20,600 nt of DNA from a virus. Positions 13,491-19,457 of the stretch are shown piece by piece. The notes beneath the pieces are model-generated. The model worked only from the letters and a program-made list of their open reading frames with translations, had not been told where the DNA came from and ran no database searches. Position numbers and translations under genes: made by a program. Location of the stretch: positions 1 through 20,600 of the IMG/VR virus record IMGVR_UViG_3300042298_002298. One strand, 5' to 3'. The stretch's first letter is position 1. Every line of letters starts with the position of its first letter.

Positions 13491-13820
13491 ATGAACAACA
13501 GATTCTTTTTGAACCCGCAAGACGGGGAGATTTATCCAGAGTCTTGGTATCACCAACAGAACATCGATCTGGCTTGTGCCATCGAAGCAGTGACGATTGA
13601 GGGTGGACTCGCCTTCGATATTGTCCCTGAGAACTTGGAGCGCATGGAGTTTGCTGACGTAGCCGTGATCAGCCTGATCGCGGACTTCGCAAGGACTCTG
13701 GCGATCCGCGCCATGGAAACAGATGACGCAGAGGAGGCAGAGCAATGCGGATCAGTGGCGGCTTATGTGTCCCGAATCATGATGGACAAATTGTCGAACG
13801 CACCGATGACCAAGCACTGA
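13491..13820 (+). CDS. Unknown protein, 109 aa
   Basis: ATG 13491 is preceded by TGAGG and then an ATTTAAAC octamer (13482-13489) that occupies the spacer between ribosome site and start. The protein (MNNRFFLNPQDGEIYPESWYHQQNIDLACAIEAVTIEGGLAFDIVPENLERMEFADVAVISLIADFARTLAIRAMETDDAEEAEQ ...) is acidic and mostly helical after residue 25. No family is recognised. Its last 76 bases overlap the next gene in another frame, and since that gene has its own good ribosome site both appear to be used. Confidence 0.72.
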   Translation: MNNRFFLNPQDGEIYPESWYHQQNIDLACAIEAVTIEGGLAFDIVPENLERMEFADVAVISLIADFARTLAIRAMETDDAEEAEQCGSVAAYVSRIMMDKLSNAPMTKH

Positions 13821-13993
13821 CCTTCGCAGATTCGGACGGGAACCCCATGGTCTGGGTGTTCCCATGTCCGGGTCGCATCTGGAAGGATCGATGGGTCGCA
13901 TTCACCCACGGCGAAGCGTTTAAATACTGGAAAGGTTCCCGTGAAGAATGCATTGATTGGGCAAATAGTTTTACCAGAGGAGTGATAGCATGA
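13745..13993 (+). CDS. Unknown protein, 82 aa, overlapping its upstream neighbour
   Basis: ATG 13745 lies 11 bases after GGAGG in the preceding gene. The first ~25 residues lie in the overlap; the rest (ALTFADSDGNPMVWVFPCPGRIWKDRWVAFTHGEAFKYWKGSREECIDWANSF) is a convincing globular, Trp-rich sequence. An internal ATG at 13847 could start a shorter form, but it lacks a clear ribosome site. GTTTAAAT in the Phe-Lys codons (13918-13925). Function unknown. Confidence 0.65.
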   Translation: MRISGGLCVPNHDGQIVERTDDQALTFADSDGNPMVWVFPCPGRIWKDRWVAFTHGEAFKYWKGSREECIDWANSFTRGVIA

Positions 13994-14178
13994 AGAAGTT
14001 GATTCTGTTGATGGCTGCGTTAGTGGCGAGTGCTTCGGCTCATGCAGGTACAGCGTACCTGACTGGCGAGAAGGTTACTGGCATGACAAAGCAGTGCTTC
14101 TATGATTACCTTGGCAGTGAGTACACTCGGACTATCCGAGCGCACGAACTCTGTCCGTTGAGTATCCGAGTACGTTAA
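13990..14178 (+). CDS. Small secreted protein with signal peptide, 62 aa
   Basis: MKKLILLMAALVASASAHAG is a textbook Sec signal peptide with basic N-region, hydrophobic core and cleavage likely after AHA at residue 19. The ~43-aa mature part (GTAYLTGEKVTGMTKQCFYDYLGSEYTRTIRAHELCPLSIRVR) has two cysteines that could form a disulphide in the periplasm. Similar tiny periplasmic proteins are seen in phage genomes; function unknown, with host envelope modification or exclusion as possibilities. Last gene of the operon, overlapping its neighbour by ATGA and followed 60 bases on by a strong terminator. Confidence 0.75.
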   Translation: MKKLILLMAALVASASAHAGTAYLTGEKVTGMTKQCFYDYLGSEYTRTIRAHELCPLSIRVR

Positions 14179-14237
14179 AGTAATCCACCCTAGTCGCTGT
14201 CCAATCCCGTCAGTGCAAGACGGCGGCAAAGGAAGAG

Positions 14238-14271
14238 ACCCCGGCCTCCTTGAGAGCGCCGGGGTTTTTTT
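14238..14271 (+). terminator. Rho-independent terminator of the small-gene operon
   Basis: ACCCCGGC (14238-14245) pairs perfectly with GCCGGGGT (14258-14265) around a 12-base loop and is followed by seven Ts. It ends rightward transcription facing the leftward gene whose stop codon lies within the T tract. A small CCGTC/GACGG hairpin (14207-14211, 14219-14223) precedes it. Confidence 0.9.
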
Positions 14272-14734
14272 ATTTCAGTTCGTACCATTGCAGCAATGAT
14301 GGATCGATAGCATACGCATCGTAAGTTTCGTTGCGTTCGTAATCCTGCTGAGACACCACTGTCCACTGCCGACAGGTTTTGATTACGTCCACCACCGCAG
14401 TGCAGGAATGATCCCCGCTCACCAAAAAGAACACGTCGGGCTTCTTCGCAGCACGGTCATACGACCACTTGCTGCAGACCAGTGCGTAAGGGAATGGCCA
14501 CTTGCCCATCTCAAACTTACGCCTGAGTCCCTTCACCTCGCAACGCTTCCCGTTGACGATCAAATCCCCCTCGTCCGCATGCTCCAAACGATCTTCCCAT
14601 TTCAGTCGCAGATGTTTCTCTTGCAACTTCACCTCGTTGCCGCGACTCAGCAGCCAAACAGCCACGACCATCTCAGTCTTATGACTTTGTTTAAACCGTT
14701 CGATGAACGACTCATCCCAGTCTTGGCTGCTCAT
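14270..14734 (-). CDS. PD-(D/E)XK nuclease-like protein, 154 aa
   Basis: A small nuclease-fold candidate. Residues ~20-35 read KTEMVVAVWLLSRGNEV, matching the first helix (with Glu) of PD-(D/E)XK folds, and residues ~54-70 read DEGDLIVNGKRCEVKGLRR, matching the GDL...EVKG active-site pair (Asp and Glu-x-Lys). Such proteins cut DNA, for example Holliday-junction or restriction-like enzymes. It is coupled by an ATGA overlap to the primase-helicase gene, so a role in replication or recombination is likely. No specific family is named; the fold call rests on motif spacing only. Confidence 0.72.
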   Translation of the reverse strand: MSSQDWDESFIERFKQSHKTEMVVAVWLLSRGNEVKLQEKHLRLKWEDRLEHADEGDLIVNGKRCEVKGLRRKFEMGKWPFPYALVCSKWSYDRAAKKPDVFFLVSGDHSCTAVVDVIKTCRQWTVVSQQDYERNETYDAYAIDPSLLQWYELK

Positions 14735-16431
14735 AGGTCGATGTCATCCCACTCGTTGGTGAGCGCAGCGAAGTGAGCCTTGTCTGAGTAACGCCCCGTT
14801 GGGATGTCGTAATTCAATTCGACCATGCCAACCTTGCCGACCCATTTAAAACGGCACTTCCACACATGCACCTCGGTCTGGTTCCCTGCCCGGTGAACCG
14901 TCACACCCATGTCTGCCTTCGCAAACCATGCTGCACTGCCTGAGATGTGCTGTCCCTTGGGAGGGCCACTGTCTGGCAGTTGCTTTGCCGGGTGAGCAAC
15001 GAACCATGCATGTAGTTCATGCGATTTGCAGAACAGCACGATGTCAGTGAGCATTTTGCTAATGGCCTGATGCTCGGAGTCTGATCCGCTCATGTCGAGG
15101 TAGTTATACGGATCAATGATCAGACCACGCACACCCATACGCATGACCGCTTGCTTGGTGCGGTCGATGATGGACTGCACCGTACTCGGAGCGCCGTCAT
15201 GGGACTGCAGGAACACGAAGTGTTCATTCAGGAATGCCAGTGCATAGTCGCGCTCGTCTGCATCCATCCGGTTCTCACCGAAGAACGGTTTGCCGACCAC
15301 CTTCTCAGCCAGTTTGGCGATATGCATGTGAGGTGGATTCTCAAAACTCGCAATCGCAAACCGCCATCCCTTTTGCATAGCAATGTTGACGCAGATATGG
15401 TCGATCAACTCGGACTTGCCACTACCCGGCAGTCCAGTGAACACCGACAACTGTCCCGGCAGCACCGTGTACAGGGGATCAAGGGTTCCCAAGCCTGTGC
15501 TTGCCCCCTTCACCACCCCATCGTCGTACAGAGACAGGATCTGAGTCTCAAAATCAGCGGGGGAGTACACACCCTCTAGTGGGAGGGGTTTAGCGGCTAG
15601 GAAAGCCTCTCGTATGGCCTCAGCGCCATGTTTCTGGAGAGTCTCGTTCGCATCCTTGCAGGGGAGCGTGACCGTCCAACACTTGGCGCGTCCGATACGC
15701 CTCGCCAGTTCCTCAACGAGTGCCTGACCGGGTTCGTCTTGGTCTGGGATGAACACCACACGCTGCACAGACTCAATCAGTTCCCGTGACTCCCACACAA
15801 ACGAGTACTTGCCATCTTCCTTGGGGTCTACCTTGCGATCACTGATCTTCTGCGGTGCCCCGTTCGGGCAACCGATGGCAGGGATACCCGCTGCGGCCAG
15901 TGCGAGGACATCCATCTCGCCTTCGCAGATGACAAGGTCCGTCAGGTCTTTTGGCAGTTGGTTTAAACCAAAGAACGAGCGAGCAGAACCCTGCTGCGTG
16001 AACGCCTTGTCGCTGACCGATCTCCACTTGATCGCCTGAGGTGCGCGGGTGTCACCGTAGATGAACCCGATGGCATCTTGCTTGCCGCCTTCTGCGAAGT
16101 ACTTGTTCCCACCGACCAAGGGGTAGTCCTGAACCGCTTGCGGATCAATACCCCTGCTGAGTAGGAACTTCTCGACGATCTCCGGTTTTACCTCGGAAGG
16201 TGGATCAATGGGTGCAATGTTCTTGCTGCTGAGTTCTTTGACTTGGTACATGAAACGATCCCTTCTCACTGCCCCTGAGGTTCCACAGTGAAAGCATTGG
16301 TAAACCACTCGGTCGTTCTCGACCGTTATCCCCATCGACTTGATGTGGGACTTCTTCCTGTCGTCAGCACAGACGGGACAGCGGATTCGACTGTTATCGG
16401 ATTGCGATAACACAATCTGTTCTAGATTCAT
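14731..16431 (-). CDS. Phage primase-helicase (T7 gp4 / Twinkle type)
   Basis: About 566 aa. An N-terminal zinc motif (CPVC at ~residue 18 and CFHC at ~47) as in T7 gp4 primases. A TOPRIM region holds CEGEMDVLALAAAG near residue 168 and FIPDQDEPG near 225, the catalytic Glu and Asp-x-Asp. The helicase half has Walker A TGLPGSGKSELIDH near residue 330 and Walker B GVRGLIIDPYNYLD near 425, then a conserved His region VAHPAK. It makes RNA primers and unwinds DNA at the fork. The frame is open to a TTG at 16443, but GGAGAACAGT directly precedes ATG 16431, so that start is preferred. It is transcribed out of a very AT-rich palindromic gap. A 14-bp palindrome with GTTTAAAC is inside (15958-15971). 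Confidence 0.9.
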   Translation of the reverse strand: MNLEQIVLSQSDNSRIRCPVCADDRKKSHIKSMGITVENDRVVYQCFHCGTSGAVRRDRFMYQVKELSSKNIAPIDPPSEVKPEIVEKFLLSRGIDPQAVQDYPLVGGNKYFAEGGKQDAIGFIYGDTRAPQAIKWRSVSDKAFTQQGSARSFFGLNQLPKDLTDLVICEGEMDVLALAAAGIPAIGCPNGAPQKISDRKVDPKEDGKYSFVWESRELIESVQRVVFIPDQDEPGQALVEELARRIGRAKCWTVTLPCKDANETLQKHGAEAIREAFLAAKPLPLEGVYSPADFETQILSLYDDGVVKGASTGLGTLDPLYTVLPGQLSVFTGLPGSGKSELIDHICVNIAMQKGWRFAIASFENPPHMHIAKLAEKVVGKPFFGENRMDADERDYALAFLNEHFVFLQSHDGAPSTVQSIIDRTKQAVMRMGVRGLIIDPYNYLDMSGSDSEHQAISKMLTDIVLFCKSHELHAWFVAHPAKQLPDSGPPKGQHISGSAAWFAKADMGVTVHRAGNQTEVHVWKCRFKWVGKVGMVELNYDIPTGRYSDKAHFAALTNEWDDIDL

Positions 16432-16440
16432 ACTGTTCTC

Positions 16441-16545
16441 CAATAGTTATTATTCAAAAGATATTTATATATAAGATTCCTATAAAGATAGTTATAGATA
16501 TATCTATATAGATATATCTAGATATATATATTTATATATATCTAG
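16441..16545. other. AT-rich palindromic block, candidate replication origin
   Basis: About 105 bases almost free of G and C. It contains two identical 12-bp palindromes TAGATATATCTA (16495-16506 and 16509-16520) and a third, longer inverted repeat with 13-bp arms around TT (16518-16545), ending in CTAG. It lies upstream of the primase-helicase gene and the last bases form the RusA stop. Easily melted, palindromic DNA beside a primase gene is typical of phage origins and early promoters; function here is inferred. Confidence 0.6.
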
Positions 16546-16901
16546 GGAGGCAAGGAACGAACGGTGATTTGAGCGCGAGGATTGTCTTTGTCAAGACGAT
16601 GGAAGACGTGCTTCTCTTTGACTTGTCGGTCGTTCTCGTAGATCAATCCCTGCATAGCATCCAGTATCACACTCTCGTCGAGGTCTGGTCTACGGCTTGC
16701 GTACCAGATTGTGATCTCGACAGAGACATCACCTGTCATCAGTGGGAACACCTTCTTGCACTGCAATTGAAATGCAGCGAGATAGTCACGAGCCTTTTGA
16801 GATTTGATAAAAGCGGGGCGACCATTTAAACGCACAAGTTTACGACTATTCGCCTTGCTTGCTGGCTCACCAAACACAACAAAAGATACTTCACTTGACA
16901 T
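16542..16901 (-). CDS. rusA: RusA-family Holliday junction resolvase
   Basis: A ~119-aa RusA-like endonuclease. FGEPASKANSRKLVRLNGR near the N-terminus and RRPDLDESVILDAMQGLIYENDRQV around residues 70-95 carry the spaced Asp residues (PDLDE, LDA, ND) that coordinate metal in RusA, followed by a KDNPRAQITVRSL end. RusA dimers cut four-way junctions, freeing recombined phage DNA. The reading frame also has a GTG two codons upstream (16907); neither start has a clear ribosome site. The stop codon lies within the AT-rich palindrome. ATTTAAAC-type octamer in the Arg-Leu-Asn codons at 16824. Confidence 0.85.
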   Translation of the reverse strand: MSSEVSFVVFGEPASKANSRKLVRLNGRPAFIKSQKARDYLAAFQLQCKKVFPLMTGDVSVEITIWYASRRPDLDESVILDAMQGLIYENDRQVKEKHVFHRLDKDNPRAQITVRSLPP

Positions 16902-16949
16902 GATCACAATGCTAAACTGTCACTCGTTGATTTCCAAGAGGAGACCCTG

Positions 16950-17189
16950 ATGAAGATCGAAAAAAATGTTCCGCTGCCTTCGCGCATCGCGAACAGGGTT
17001 ACCGTAGGCCCGTTGCCACTGAAAGAACTACGTCCCGGTGACAGTATCCTGATCGATTGCAGCGACGATGAGATTGATCGTGTGCTGCATTCGGTGCGAG
17101 TCAGACTGTCGAGGTTCTCATCCAAGCACAAGGATTACAAGTTCAGCAGTAGCAAAGCCAAAGGTGGCGTGAGGATCTGGCGCAAATGA
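16950..17189 (+). CDS. Small basic protein, 79 aa
   Basis: ATG 16950 lies 7 bases after GAGGAG. The protein (MKIEKNVPLPSRIANRVTVGPLPLKELRPGDSILIDCSDDEIDRVLHSVRVRLSRFSSKHKDYKF ... GGVRIWRK) has a LRPGDSI segment, a helix and a C-terminal GVRIWR beta strand. It recalls small phage proteins of the DUF7303 type with GDSF and GVRVWR ends, but I hold that loosely. Basic charge suggests nucleic-acid binding. It is divergent from RusA and coupled by ATGA overlap to the nuclease gene. Confidence 0.72.
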   Translation: MKIEKNVPLPSRIANRVTVGPLPLKELRPGDSILIDCSDDEIDRVLHSVRVRLSRFSSKHKDYKFSSSKAKGGVRIWRK

Positions 17190-18064
17190 AACTCACCAAC
17201 AAGTTCGGATTGCCTGATCCTGTCGTCAAAGCATTGACGCGCAGTGAGTACAGCAAGGGCGAAAGTAATCGTTCGATTACACAACTCATCGATGCACCCC
17301 GTGTCCGCATCCTGCGGCAAGAACACTGGGATGAACTGACCGAAGATGTTTCGGAAAAGATGTGGGCTGTGTTGGGAACTGCTGCTCACAAGATGTTCGA
17401 AGAAACTGCCGATGACAAGCACATCAGCGAAGAGCGAATCTTCACTGAGATCGAAGGCTGGGTTGTCAGTGGTGCTATCGATGTCCAGAAGATCGAAGAC
17501 GACGGTGTCACGATCATGGATTACAAGACCACCTCTGTGTGGTCAGTGATCATGGGCAAGATCGAATGGGAGCGGCAGTTGAATTGTTATGCCGCACTCG
17601 TCCGTAGGGCCAAGGGTTCCAAGGTCAAAGCGTTGAAGGTCATTGCTATCCTGCGTGACTGGAGAGCGCGTGATGCCGAGGAGAAGCCCGACTATCCCCG
17701 TGCCCCCATCGTCGAAGTAGACATCCCGATGTGGAACGAGATGGATGCCGATGGCTATTTAAACGAGCGAGTAGCACTGCACCAGAAGGCGGAGTTCGAC
17801 CGGCTGACTGGGGCGGAACTGCCTGACTGCTCTGAGCAGGAGCGGTGGATCAAGGAATCCAAGTGGGCACTCAAGCGCAAGGGCCAGAAGAGGGCGGTCA
17901 AGTTGTTTGACAACGAAGCAGAAGCCCGTGCAGCCGTTGCAGATGGGATGGAGTTGGAGTTTAGGAGGGGCGAAGCAACCCGCTGTAATGCCAACTGGTG
18001 CCGTGTCAGCGCATGGTGTTCGCAGTTCCAGCGTGAACGCGAAGCCATTGAAGCAGGGTATTGA
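17186..18064 (+). CDS. RecB/Cas4-like PD-(D/E)XK exonuclease
   Basis: 292 aa. The motif series is clear: GTAAHKMFEE near residue 70 (conserved His), SGAIDVQKIEDDGVTIMDYKTTS around residues 92-115 (active-site Asp and D-x-K), and WERQLNCYAAL near 130 (QxxxY). This order is the RecB/Cas4/AddB nuclease family. The C-terminus has CNANWCRVSAWC, Cys spacing resembling the iron-sulphur end of Cas4-like nucleases, though the N-terminal fourth Cys is not obvious. Placed just before a Sak-like annealing protein, it probably makes the single strands that the annealer joins, as in lambda Red. It contains the gene's only TTA Leu codon within ATTTAAAC (17757-17764). Confidence 0.85.
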   Translation: MKLTNKFGLPDPVVKALTRSEYSKGESNRSITQLIDAPRVRILRQEHWDELTEDVSEKMWAVLGTAAHKMFEETADDKHISEERIFTEIEGWVVSGAIDVQKIEDDGVTIMDYKTTSVWSVIMGKIEWERQLNCYAALVRRAKGSKVKALKVIAILRDWRARDAEEKPDYPRAPIVEVDIPMWNEMDADGYLNERVALHQKAEFDRLTGAELPDCSEQERWIKESKWALKRKGQKRAVKLFDNEAEARAAVADGMELEFRRGEATRCNANWCRVSAWCSQFQREREAIEAGY

Positions 18065-18096
18065 TTGCTTGCTTATCGATACCAACTATGTACAAT
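18065..18096 (+). promoter_or_regulatory. Sigma-70-like promoter before the annealing protein gene
   Basis: Two overlapping TTGCTT boxes (18065-18070 and 18069-18074) precede a TATGTA (18087-18092) or TACAAT (18091-18096), each with 16-base spacing. The leader CTAAACAGGAGAACAG repeats the one at 11920. The promoter overlaps the stop of the nuclease gene. Confidence 0.6.
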
Positions 18097-18120
18097 GACA
18101 ATACTAAACAGGAGAACAGT

Positions 18121-18828
18121 ATGTCAGAGAAGCCTTTATCGCCGAGTTACGAAGACATTTGGCAGACACTCGTCAAGGTGGATGTATCCAAGCATGTCGA
18201 GAAAAAGAATGGCCTGTCCTATCTGAGTTGGGCATGGGCATGGGGCGTACTCATGGAGTACTACCCTCAGGCTCAGTATGAATTCCTTGATCAGGATACT
18301 TACTCCGATGGCACGGTCGCGATCACTTGCAAGGTCACCATTGGTGATTGCTGGCGAGTGATGTGGCTCCCGGTCATGGACTACAAGAACAATGCCATCC
18401 GCAATCCGGATGCACGAAAGATCAGTGACACCCGTATGCGCTGCCTCGTCAAGTGCCTCGCGATGTTCGGCTTAGGCCATGCCATCTATGCCGGTGAGGA
18501 TGTGGCGGCAGTCACCACACCGGACACCGAGGCTGAGGCGCCGCTCATCGACGAGACACCGGTTAAACAGAAGCCGAAGAAGGCCGTGTCCACCAAGCAG
18601 GGATTCACTGACATCCCTGACGAGGCCGGTGCAGAAGAGGTAGCAAAGAAGTTGTTGGAGTTCGCGAACAAGTTCTGCAGCGATACCGCTACGCTCAGAA
18701 AGTTCTGGAGCGAAAACAAACAGGTCATCGATATCTTGGACAGCCATTACAAAGCGCAGTTTGAGATGTTGAAGGCTGGGTTTACTGAGTTGAAGACAAA
18801 ACTGGAAGGAGCATCAACCAATGGCTGA
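18121..18828 (+). CDS. Sak/DUF1071-like single-strand annealing protein
   Basis: 235 aa from ATG 18121 behind GGAGAACAG. Residues 12-130 match the DUF1071-type Sak domain: YEDIWQTLVKVDVSKHVEKKNGLSYLSWAWAWG, then YPQAQYEF, RVMWLPVMDYKNNAI, and DTRMRCLVKCLAMFGLGHAIYAGED. The MRCLVKCLAMFGLGHAIYAGED segment is the Rad52-like strand-annealing core of this family. A Pro/Lys-rich linker near 150 leads to a helical C-terminal domain. It pairs homologous strands in phage recombination. Genes for nuclease and SSB-like protein flank it. GGTTAAAC (18561-18568) lies in the linker. Confidence 0.86.
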   Translation: MSEKPLSPSYEDIWQTLVKVDVSKHVEKKNGLSYLSWAWAWGVLMEYYPQAQYEFLDQDTYSDGTVAITCKVTIGDCWRVMWLPVMDYKNNAIRNPDARKISDTRMRCLVKCLAMFGLGHAIYAGEDVAAVTTPDTEAEAPLIDETPVKQKPKKAVSTKQGFTDIPDEAGAEEVAKKLLEFANKFCSDTATLRKFWSENKQVIDILDSHYKAQFEMLKAGFTELKTKLEGASTNG

Positions 18829-19096
18829 TTACAACCGCGATGATCGCAGCACCGGGGCGCTGTTCAAAGCAAAGGTTCGCAAGAACGACAAGTCCCCTGC
18901 TCTGCGTGGAGAACTGACGCTGACCAAGGCGTTGCTCAAGGAGTTGATTGAGGAAGCGAAGGTAGGCAACCCGATCAAGTTGTCCATCTCCGCATGGAAC
19001 AACACCTCCAAGGCAGGGAACCAGTACATCTCCCTGTCTGCACAGAAGTACGTTGAATACAAGAAGGAAGAGGCAGATGAAGAAACGCCGTTCTAA
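18821..19096 (+). CDS. SSB-like single-strand DNA-binding protein candidate
   Basis: 91 aa. ATG 18821 overlaps the previous gene by 8 bases with AAGGAG just upstream. The body (GALFKAKVRKNDKSPALRGELTL ... NPIKLSISAWNNTSKAGNQYISLSAQKYVEYKK) is a compact beta-rich sequence like small OB-fold or DUF736-type proteins. The end, EEADEETPF, is an acidic tail with terminal Pro-Phe like the SSB tip that docks partner proteins. Next to an annealer and nuclease, an SSB role is likely. Not a classical SSB by length, so this is inferred. Confidence 0.76.
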   Translation: MADYNRDDRSTGALFKAKVRKNDKSPALRGELTLTKALLKELIEEAKVGNPIKLSISAWNNTSKAGNQYISLSAQKYVEYKKEEADEETPF

Positions 19097-19292
19097 ATCT
19101 GAGCATATCCGTCAACTGTTTGCTGCAGGACTCACGCCCCGAGAGATCGTGGCGAAGACCAAGTACAGTTATCAGTTGGTGTACATCGTCTGTCGCGGTA
19201 AGGTGAAGACCAAGAAGGTTCTGAAGAAGGCAGACCCTCTTGAGAATCTGGTCCGCGAGTTTGTGAAGAGCGTTCAGAAGATCCTCAAGTAA
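19077..19292 (+). CDS. Small HTH DNA-binding protein, 71 aa
   Basis: ATG 19077 follows GGAAGAGGCAG inside the previous gene. MKKRRSKSEHIRQLFAAGLTPREIVAKTKYSYQLVYIVCRGKV contains a helix-turn-helix (HIRQLFAAGLTPREIVAKTKYSYQLVYIVCR), like resolvase/Tnp-type or regulator HTHs, flanked by Lys/Arg-rich ends. Probably a small transcription regulator or accessory DNA-binding protein; target unknown. It ends 7 bases before a terminator stem and overlaps its upstream neighbour by 20 bases. Confidence 0.75.
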   Translation: MKKRRSKSEHIRQLFAAGLTPREIVAKTKYSYQLVYIVCRGKVKTKKVLKKADPLENLVREFVKSVQKILK

Positions 19293-19298
19293 ACCAAA

Positions 19299-19332
19299 CC
19301 CGGCGGCATCACATGGTGTCGCCGGGATTTAA
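19299..19332 (+). terminator. Terminator-like stem after the recombination operon
   Basis: CCCGGCG (19299-19305) pairs with CGCCGGG (19320-19326) around an inner CAC/GTG stem, followed by ATTT. The T tract is short. The Ts are the first half of an ATTTAAAC octamer (19327-19334), so the motif is placed exactly at the terminator tail. Confidence 0.65.
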
Positions 19333-19343
19333 ACGGGGGCTTT

Positions 19344-19457
19344 ATGAGATGGATAATCGATTTGTTCTTTAAGGTTTTACGGGACAGCCGAAACGAAAGA
19401 GTCCATGTTCCACCGCCCAACTGGGCAGCAAAGCGCAGCGGGAGAGATTACTGGTGA
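19344..19457 (+). CDS. Tiny ORF, 37 aa, coupled to the glycosyltransferase gene
   Basis: ATG 19344 opens MRWIIDLFFKVLRDSRNERV followed by HVPPPNWAAKRSGRDYW and ends TGA at 19457, sharing GTGA with the next start. A hydrophobic N-terminal helix precedes a basic tail. The region upstream has only a weak GGGGG ribosome site. The stop/start overlap supports it being translated as a leader or small membrane peptide, with moderate confidence. Confidence 0.5.
   Translation: MRWIIDLFFKVLRDSRNERVHVPPPNWAAKRSGRDYW

Noticed and set aside
16432-16443. TTG at 16443 as primase start
   Set aside because: It overlaps the GGAGAACAG ribosome site used by ATG 16431.
16893-16898. TTGACA near the RusA start as a rightward promoter
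   Set aside because: No -10 box at 16-18 bases; the 12-base distance to TAAACT is too short.
18617-18623. Third CTGACGA (hammerhead core) in the annealing gene
   Set aside because: No matching GAA, GTC or stem partners nearby; it is ordinary coding sequence.
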